From Microlunatus sp. Gsoil 973 (GTDB taxonomy: Bacteria; Actinomycetota; Actinomycetes; Propionibacteriales; Propionibacteriaceae): a stretch of DNA of 64,000 nucleotides. Of this stretch, positions 58,448 through 64,000 are shown one piece after another. The notes beneath the pieces were generated by a model. The model had not been told where the DNA came from. It saw nothing but the letters and a program-made list of their open reading frames with translations, and searched no databases. The position numbers were made by a program, and so were the translations under genes. The stretch lies in assembly GCF_009707365.1 (NCBI RefSeq), contig NZ_CP046122.1, forward strand, positions 496,001 through 560,000, written 5' to 3'. Positions within the stretch are counted from its first letter, which is position 1. Each line of letters starts with the position of its first letter.

Positions 58448-58468
58448 ACCGAGTTCGAGGGATCGTCG

Positions 58469-59287
58469 ATGACAGAGAGCCTGATGTCGGACCGCTGGGT
58501 GACGCCCCGGCGGGCACAGGTAGAGACCGTCAGCGTGCTGCGCAGCGAACCGATCTCCTCCGGCTTCCGACGGATCACCGTCGGCAACGACGATGCCGGA
58601 TTCGGCGAACACTTCAGCTATCTCGGCTTCGACCAGTGGCTGCGACTGTTCCTGCCGAACTCGGCCGGAATCCTGGAACCTCCCTATGGCGATCTGGACG
58701 GCTGGTACTCCCGTTGGCTGTCCGGCGAGGAGTCCAGGCGTTGTGTGATCCGGAACTACACCATCCGGGATGCCCGGCAGAACGGGGACCGCTGGGAACT
58801 CGACATCGATTTCGTGCTGCACAACGGTCCGGGCGGCGAGATCGAGGGAGTCGCGGCCCGCTGGGCCCAGGAAGCGCGACCGGGTGACCGGATCGGAGTT
58901 CTTGATCAGGGCCGGTTCTTCGACGCCGACGATCATCACGGGCCGATCATGATCATCGCCGACGAGACCGGGGTGCCGGGCGTCGAGGGGATCGCCCGCT
59001 CCCTGGCCGGCCGCCGGGCGAGCTACCTGCTCGAGGTGCCGCATGCCGACGACCGGCGCGACCTGGCGGCCGACGACGTCACCTGGGCCGTCCGCGATCC
59101 GCACCTGATGCCCGGCGCGACACTGCTGCCGGCCGTCCGGGAACTCTCCATCGACAACACGTCGTATGTCTACGTGGTGGGGGAGGCGTCCTTCATGCTG
59201 ACCGTCCGGAATCTGGCCAAGGCGGCCGGAGTGCCGAAGGACAAGATCGACTTCTGTGCCTACTGGCGGCCGGTCCGCAACTCGTGA
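58469..59287 (+). CDS. Siderophore-interacting protein (FAD ferric-siderophore reductase)
   Basis: A 272-residue flavoprotein. FAD is bound by RNYTIRDAR (R-x-Y-[TS]) and the following DFVLHNGPGG segment; the NAD(P)H domain includes IIADETGVPGVEGIAR and ends with FCAYWR. It reduces ferric siderophores in the cytoplasm to release iron. The iron box at 58429-58447 directly upstream indicates IdeR repression when iron is sufficient. No siderophore transporter is adjacent, so it is a stand-alone member of the iron regulon. Confidence 0.93.
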   Translation: MTESLMSDRWVTPRRAQVETVSVLRSEPISSGFRRITVGNDDAGFGEHFSYLGFDQWLRLFLPNSAGILEPPYGDLDGWYSRWLSGEESRRCVIRNYTIRDARQNGDRWELDIDFVLHNGPGGEIEGVAARWAQEARPGDRIGVLDQGRFFDADDHHGPIMIIADETGVPGVEGIARSLAGRRASYLLEVPHADDRRDLAADDVTWAVRDPHLMPGATLLPAVRELSIDNTSYVYVVGEASFMLTVRNLAKAAGVPKDKIDFCAYWRPVRNS

Positions 59288-59339
59288 TTCGTCCGCCGTC
59301 CGGCTGGACCGCTAACCTTGACCGGTCCGGCCGCGGCCC

Positions 59340-59413
59340 GGGTGCATAGCTCAGTTGGTTAGAGCACTTCCCTTACAAGGAAGGGGCCGGGGGTTCGAGT
59401 CCCTCTGCACCCA
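59340..59413 (+). tRNA. tRNA-Val (anticodon TAC)
   Basis: A complete 74-nt cloverleaf. Acceptor GGGTGCA (59340-59346) pairs with TGCACCC (59406-59412), discriminator A59413. D-stem GCTC/GAGC, anticodon stem CTTCC/GGAAG with loop CTTACAA, anticodon TAC at 59374-59376, T-arm GGGGG-TTCGAGT-CCCTC with one G-T pair. CCA is not encoded. It reads GTA and, by wobble, GTG valine codons. Confidence 0.97.
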
Positions 59414-59519
59414 CTGATCCAAAACCTAAGCCCAAACTTTGCCCGGCCTCGGAATCTGATGCCCGTGTGCCGATCGGGCCGGGGCTACTCTGTCGCGGGT
59501 TTCTATTCCAGGGGAGCAG

Positions 59520-60266
59520 ATGCAGCCTTCGATGGTCGGCGGCGGCGTGGTCCCGAGTCCCGTTTTCGTGGACCGGAGCGGGCGACGGCGCCGCCTGGTG
59601 AAACGCATCGGGATCGGGGTCACGATCCTGGGCGTCGCCTACGGCGCCGTCCTGGTGTCGCTGAGCACGCTCGGCGTCCACATCGACGCACCGGGTCTGC
59701 CGCTGGTGGAGCAGCATTCACCGGTGTCGGCCGAGCGACCCAGCGACGTTCGGAGCGGGCATGTCCGATCGGCGCGCGGAACGACACCGGGCACGGCATC
59801 GCGTTCCTCGGCTTGAGCCGGCGGGGCGTCGACCGATCGACCGGCTTCGGCCCCGGATCCGAGCACGTCGCCGGCCGCACGGCATACCGAAGCATCCGGT
59901 CCCGTCCTCCCACGGGGTGTCGGCCCGACCTCTCGACCGTCAGCATCCACCCCTGCCGCTGCGTCCGATGCCGGATCGGTGATCCCGGCCCGGAATGCCG
60001 CGGCGCAGGATGCGCCGTCCGCTTCGACCTCGCCCCTACCGAGCCCGTCCGTCGTGGCGCCGACCAGAGGCAGGAGTGCTGACGCCCCCGGAGTGACTCG
60101 CCGATCGACCCGTACCAACCAGGGGCGGACCAGCGGCGCCAGTGAGAGCGTCCCGGGCGCAGCGCATCGGGCGACACCGGCGCCCCCGGACCAGCCCGGA
60201 AACCCCGCGAAGGGCACACCGACCACCGCACCGACTGCACCCGCCCGGCCGAAGCCGCAGTCGTAA
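59520..60266 (+). pseudogene. Membrane-anchored Pro/Ser/Thr-rich protein with in-frame TGA
   Basis: From ATG 59520 the frame gives a basic N-terminus, one membrane helix (about residues 30-50, IGIGVTILGVAYGAVLVSL) and then a Pro/Ser/Thr-rich tail. A TGA at 59814-59816 stops it after 98 residues. The same frame then stays open for 149 more codons with identical Pro/Ser/Thr/Ala-rich character and ends at TAA 60264-60266, 2 bp before the deacetylase-glycosyltransferase gene. Without the TGA the protein would be 248 residues. It may be an exopolysaccharide-linked surface protein. Confidence 0.7.
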
Positions 60267-60268
60267 CG

Positions 60269-62404
60269 ATGGTTCGGCCACGCCATTCGGCGCGGGAGAT
60301 CAAGCCCAAGATCCACTGGATCGTCCTCGGCGTGAGCATGGTCGCGCTGCTGCTGGCGTTGCTCGTTCAGGGCTACACCAACCACCTGTTCGGCGTTTCA
60401 CGCGACGTACGGCCCGCCGGGCCGGCCGATGAGGTGCCGGCGGCGATCAGGACCGGCGGCCCGATCATCGACGACCGGGGTGCGACACCACGCACGGCCC
60501 GGCCCGGGCAGAACGTCATCGCGTTGACCTTCGACGACGGTCCCGATCCGGTCTGGACCCCGAAAATCCTGGCTGTACTGAGGGAACAACGGGTGCGCGC
60601 GACGTTCTTCATCGTCGGGAGTCAGGCGATCGCCAACCCGGGAGTCGTCCGACAGACCGTCGAGGACGGCAACGAGATCGGCATCCACACGCTGACCCAC
60701 CCCGACCTCGGCAGGCTGCCCGCCTGGTGGCAGAGCCTCGAGTACAGCAACGCCCAGCTGGCGATCGCCGGCATCACCGGGCAGCAGACCTCGCTGTTGC
60801 GGCCGCCGTACAGTTCGGAGAACGCGGCGGTCGACAATCGGATGCTCGGCGTCATCGACAACGCCGCCAAGGACGGCTACCTGGTTTCGCTGACCACGCT
60901 GGACAGCGAGGACTGGACCCATCCCGGCGTGCGCCGGATCGTACGGAACGCCACGCCGACCGACCGGGCGGGACAGGTGCTGCTGCTGCACGATGCCGGA
61001 GGCAACCGAGCCCAGACCGTTGCTGCGCTGCGCCGGTTGATCCCCGAACTGCGGGCCAAGGGATACCGGTTCGAGACGCTCGGCCAGGCGGTCGGGGCGG
61101 CGGGACTTCAGAAACCGGCGACCCCGGCCCAGCGGGTCGCCGGGCAGGCCTTGGTGGCCGAGATCAGGCTGAGCGAACTCGTCGTCTCCAGCATGGATGT
61201 CGCGCTGATCATCGCCGGCGCGCTGGCCCTGCTGCGGGCCGTCCTGGTGATCGTCGCGGCAAGACGGCACACCAGACGGCGGCCGGTGCACGCAGCCGTC
61301 ACCGACCCGGTCACGGTCGTGATGCCGGCCCACAACGAAGCAGCCGGGATCGAGGCTGCGGTTCGCTCCGTCGTGGCGTCGACACACCGGGTCGAGGTCA
61401 TCGTCGTCGACGACGGATCGACAGACGGTACCGCCGCGATCGTCGAACGGATGGGACTGGACCAGGTACGGGTGATCCGGCAACCCAACGGCGGCAAACC
61501 CGTAGCCCTCAACACCGGGATCGCGGCGGCGTCCCATGAGATCGTGGTCATGGTCGACGGCGACACCATCTTCGACCCCGATACGGTCCACACCCTGGTT
61601 CAGCCCTTCGCAGACGCCAGCATCGGCGCTGTGTCGGGCAACGCCAAAGTGCTGAACCGTGGGGGTCTGCTCGGTCGCTGGCAGCACATCGAGTACGTCC
61701 TGGGCTTCAACCTGGATCGCCGGTTCTTCGACGTAGCGCAGTGCATGCCGACGGTCCCCGGTGCGATCGGCGCCTTCCGGCGCAGCGCATTACAGGAAGT
61801 CGGCCTGGTCAGCAGCGACACGCTTGCCGAGGACACGGACCTGACGATGGCGCTGTGTCGCGCCGGCTGGCGAGTGGTCTATGAAGAACACGCGAGGGCG
61901 TGGACCGAGGCGCCGGCCTCGGTCGGCGCCTTGTGGAAACAGCGCTACCGCTGGTCCTACGGAACGTTCCAGGCGATGTGGAAGCATCGCCGCGCAATGC
62001 TGCAGCGGGGTCAGGCAGGAAAGCTCGGCCGCCGCGGACTGACCTACCTGTTGATGTTCCAGGTCCTGTTGCCACTGCTGGCCCCAGCGGTCGATGTCTT
62101 CGCACTGTACGGTCTGATGTTCCTGAGTCCGACCCGGGTGATCGGTGTCTGGCTGGCTTTCCTCGCCCTGCAGATGATCATGGGTGGGTATGCGTTCAAG
62201 CTGGACCGGGAACCCGCCGGGCCGCTCTGGGCGATGCCGCTGCAACAATTCGTCTACCGGCAGCTGATGTATCTGGTGGTGATCCAATCGGTCTTCACCG
62301 CCGTGACAGGGCTGCCGCTGCGCTGGCAGCGGATGGAGCGCTACGGGTCACTGTCGGCGACCCCGAGCAGCGCTACGGGGACGCCTGGCCGTTCCCGCGC
62401 TTGA
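60269..62404 (+). CDS. Polysaccharide deacetylase-GT2 glycosyltransferase fusion
   Basis: A 711-residue bifunctional protein. One N-terminal helix (about 16-36), then an extracellular NodB deacetylase (TFDDGPDPVWTPKIL; HTLTHPDL metal His pair; RPPYSSEN; LLLHDAGG). A second helix (about 305-325) leads to a cytoplasmic GT2 domain: VVMPAHNEAAG, VVDDGSTDGT, VDGDTIF (DxD), EDTDLTM and KQRYRWSYG (QxxRW), followed by four helices. It probably makes a beta-1,4 or 1,6 hexosamine polymer and deacetylates it on export. Its 3' end overlaps the OBAP gene by 32 bp. Confidence 0.92.
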   Translation: MVRPRHSAREIKPKIHWIVLGVSMVALLLALLVQGYTNHLFGVSRDVRPAGPADEVPAAIRTGGPIIDDRGATPRTARPGQNVIALTFDDGPDPVWTPKILAVLREQRVRATFFIVGSQAIANPGVVRQTVEDGNEIGIHTLTHPDLGRLPAWWQSLEYSNAQLAIAGITGQQTSLLRPPYSSENAAVDNRMLGVIDNAAKDGYLVSLTTLDSEDWTHPGVRRIVRNATPTDRAGQVLLLHDAGGNRAQTVAALRRLIPELRAKGYRFETLGQAVGAAGLQKPATPAQRVAGQALVAEIRLSELVVSSMDVALIIAGALALLRAVLVIVAARRHTRRRPVHAAVTDPVTVVMPAHNEAAGIEAAVRSVVASTHRVEVIVVDDGSTDGTAAIVERMGLDQVRVIRQPNGGKPVALNTGIAAASHEIVVMVDGDTIFDPDTVHTLVQPFADASIGAVSGNAKVLNRGGLLGRWQHIEYVLGFNLDRRFFDVAQCMPTVPGAIGAFRRSALQEVGLVSSDTLAEDTDLTMALCRAGWRVVYEEHARAWTEAPASVGALWKQRYRWSYGTFQAMWKHRRAMLQRGQAGKLGRRGLTYLLMFQVLLPLLAPAVDVFALYGLMFLSPTRVIGVWLAFLALQMIMGGYAFKLDREPAGPLWAMPLQQFVYRQLMYLVVIQSVFTAVTGLPLRWQRMERYGSLSATPSSATGTPGRSRA

Positions 62405-63173
62405 AATCCACCTCTTCGAGGCGGGTCTGGACTGTCCGACCGCTCTCCCAGGCGTTCGCACCGGGCAGCACCTCCGGCATCGGGATGTCGGCGCGCTTGC
62501 GGCGATTGGCAAAGCTCGACACGCCGAGCCTGCGATCCCGGTCACTGACCAGCTCCTCGCGGGTCTGCCCGTCCCGGGTGAATCCCATCATCAGCTGCGG
62601 AATCCCGTACGGGAAGTCATCACGGTCGTACTGCCAGGTGTGGAAGGTCTTCCCGTACGTCGTCACCAGGTCCTCGAAGTAGGCGTGCTCTGCCAGTTCC
62701 GGCACCCCGGGAGCCGTCAGCGTGCCCGACTTCACCTCGTAGTGATGGCTGTGCCACAACCGCTTCTCCTCCTCGGGCAGGCTGCGGAACCGGTCGGCGC
62801 TGATGATGTACTCGATACCGATCAGCCGGGCGTCGGGCGCGTTCTGATCGAAGATCACGCATTGGTGCAGGTCGTGCCGCAGATGGACGCAGAAGTGGGT
62901 CGCCTCGACCTGCCGACCCATGTCGTCGGCGTACATGTGGAATCCGTTGAGGTAGGTGCTCATCGCCTCCAGTGGATACTTCCGCTGGACCACTGCGGAC
63001 GCGAGATCGAGGACTCGATGTTTCAGCGGATGCCCGCCGCCGATCTTGCCGATGCTGAGCAGTTTGCGGCCGAACAGTACGCCGAAACCTGCAGCCGCGC
63101 CCGCTGCGATTCCGGCGCCGACCGCTGTTGTCCGCCCGGCGCCACCGGTCTGCGACCCGCCCCGCTTGTCCAC
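62373..63173 (-). CDS. OBAP family (DUF1264) protein
   Basis: A 266-residue protein. After a Gly/Ala-rich hydrophobic N-terminus (about 12-40), it shows the full OBAP pattern: YLNGFHMYADDMGRQVEATHFC, then HLRHDLHQCVIFD, DARLIGIEYIIS, LPEEEKRLWHSHHYEVKSGTL, and a closing PQLMMGFTRDGQ. OBAPs were described as oil-body-associated proteins in plants and occur in fungi and bacteria, with unclear biochemistry. The many His and Cys could bind metal. GTG 63173 is the only suitable start. It converges on the deacetylase-GT gene. Confidence 0.85.
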   Translation of the reverse strand: MDKRGGSQTGGAGRTTAVGAGIAAGAAAGFGVLFGRKLLSIGKIGGGHPLKHRVLDLASAVVQRKYPLEAMSTYLNGFHMYADDMGRQVEATHFCVHLRHDLHQCVIFDQNAPDARLIGIEYIISADRFRSLPEEEKRLWHSHHYEVKSGTLTAPGVPELAEHAYFEDLVTTYGKTFHTWQYDRDDFPYGIPQLMMGFTRDGQTREELVSDRDRRLGVSSFANRRKRADIPMPEVLPGANAWESGRTVQTRLEEVDFKRGNGQASP

Positions 63174-63229
63174 GAGGGCTAGCTACCCGTGGACCCCATC
63201 GCGAACCAGGGCTGTGTCAGAGTTGCGTC

Positions 63230-64000
63230 GTGGAGTCACCAGCGCTGCAGTTGCTCCGGCGTCATGTCGAAGCGGGGACGATTCCCGGAGGGGTGGTGCT
63301 GCTGGACACCGGGGACCAGGTCGAGGTGGACAGCGCCGGTCTCGAGTCCTTCGGGGGCGGGCCGATGCGGGTGGACGCGATCATGCGCATCCAGTCGATG
63401 ACCAAGATCATCGAGGCGGTCGCCGCCCTGCGCCTGGTGACGGCCGGCCGACTCGGGCTCGACCAGAGCCTGACCGAGTGGCTGCCGGAGCTCGCCGACC
63501 GGCGGGTGTTGACCAGTCCGGCTGCCGATCTCGATGACACTGTGCCGGCCCGACGCCCGATCACCCTTCGCCACCTGCTCACCAACACCTCCGGCTACGG
63601 CATGATTCTCCAGCCCTCTCCGCTGCAACGGGCCATGGACGCCAACGGCACCGCCGCCGGACCGGAACCAACGGCGTTCGGGGCCGATGAGTGGCTGCGT
63701 CGGCTGGCCGAACTGCCGCTCGCCTTCCAACCGGGAGAGGGCTGGCGCTACCACCACTCCTTCGGTCTGCTGGGCATACTGATCTCCCGGCTCTCGGGAA
63801 AGCCGCTGGGCCGGCAGCTGGCCGACGACATCTTCGAGCCGCTCGGAATGAACGACACCGCGATGTGGGTACCGGCGGCCGATCTCCACCGTCTGCCGGC
63901 TGCCTACCGTCACGACGACACCGGCTGGATCGAGACCGAACCGGTGGGCGGCGGCTGCTACGCGGCGCCGCCCGCCTTCGACGTCAGTCATGAGGAGCTC
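63230..64000 (+). CDS. Serine hydrolase (class C beta-lactamase-like), 5' part
   Basis: The frame from GTG 63230 stays open to the end of the window (257 codons). It shows the penicillin-binding-protein/esterase fold: SMTK (SxxK nucleophile and Lys), GRLGLDQSLTEWLPEL, ITLRHLLTNTSGYG, then WRYHHSFGLLGILISRLSG where family members have the Tyr of the YxN motif, and IFEPLGMNDTAMW. No signal peptide, so probably an esterase or D-amidase rather than a secreted beta-lactamase. The C-terminus is cut off by the window. Confidence 0.87.
   Translation, partial: MESPALQLLRRHVEAGTIPGGVVLLDTGDQVEVDSAGLESFGGGPMRVDAIMRIQSMTKIIEAVAALRLVTAGRLGLDQSLTEWLPELADRRVLTSPAADLDDTVPARRPITLRHLLTNTSGYGMILQPSPLQRAMDANGTAAGPEPTAFGADEWLRRLAELPLAFQPGEGWRYHHSFGLLGILISRLSGKPLGRQLADDIFEPLGMNDTAMWVPAADLHRLPAAYRHDDTGWIETEPVGGGCYAAPPAFDVSHEEL

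Noticed and set aside
59814-59816. Selenocysteine TGA
   Set aside because: The surrounding sequence is low-complexity Pro/Ser/Thr-rich, with no redox motif or obvious hairpin after the codon.
63189-63401. 70-codon frame at the start of the serine hydrolase
   Set aside because: A different frame from the hydrolase, which shows SxxK and other motifs from GTG 63230.

Overview
The window is a chromosomal segment of a high-GC actinobacterium. GC is roughly two thirds to 70% by eye, GTG starts are frequent, and ATGA/GTGA stop-start overlaps are common. Lineage clues are a FasR-type regulator beside a fabD-acpP-fabF-accD fatty-acid operon, homodimeric AceE next to a DUF3052 gene, DUF3145, a BioQ-controlled BioMNY biotin transporter, and an IdeR/DtxR iron box. 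Together these fit Actinomycetota, perhaps Propionibacteriales (Microlunatus-like); the genus is a guess. I see no transposase, phage gene, integrase or CRISPR array. Coding density is very high.

Layout. 1-5.7 kb: end of a PhyH-like oxygenase, LacI regulator, exonuclease III, GNAT, then bioM-bioN-bioY divergent from bioQ with two operators between. 5.6-9.9 kb: membrane protein, GT87 mannosyltransferase, a frameshifted HAD phosphatase and a membrane protein with a Ser/Pro tail. 10.1-18.6 kb: two MoxR/DUF58 gene sets facing each other. 18.6-28.1 kb: YggS, S9 peptidase, DUF3145, AI-2E-type permease, GAP-family membrane protein, amidohydrolase, gamma-glutamyltransferase family protein and FabH. 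28.2-36.4 kb: TetR-EcsC, then (minus strand) FasR, FabD with an unusual C-terminal domain, ACP, FabF, AccD, a cupin and an APH(3')-like kinase. 36.4-41.8 kb: repeat-rich intergenic DNA, PHP hydrolase, AceE, DUF3052, peroxiredoxin. 41.9-47.1 kb: idonate-type dehydrogenase, broken FMN hydroxy-acid oxidase, AraC regulator, amidohydrolase with a His-rich repeat, small phosphatase.

47.2-52.5 kb: the most unusual locus, a tightly overlapping four-gene operon of GAF-GAF-histidine kinase-receiver (two frameshifts as sequenced), stand-alone receiver, receiver-class III cyclase, and a PGM1-like ATP-grasp ligase. It looks like a sensory cascade coupled to a peptide-ligase-type enzyme. 52.5-56.9 kb: sugar/sugar-acid cluster (LacI, ThuA, Gfo/Idh/MocA oxidoreductase, mannonate-dehydratase-like enolase) with paired candidate operators. 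57-64 kb: aromatic-acid-exporter-like protein, iron-regulated siderophore-interacting protein, tRNA-Val, a membrane-anchored Pro/Ser/Thr-rich protein with an in-frame TGA, a polysaccharide deacetylase-glycosyltransferase fusion, an OBAP/DUF1264 protein and the start of a serine hydrolase.

Two cross-cutting signals stand out. The palindrome TGATCA is far more frequent than base composition suggests. Four single-base frameshifts and one in-frame stop interrupt otherwise intact genes, so sequence accuracy should be checked before calling them true pseudogenes.
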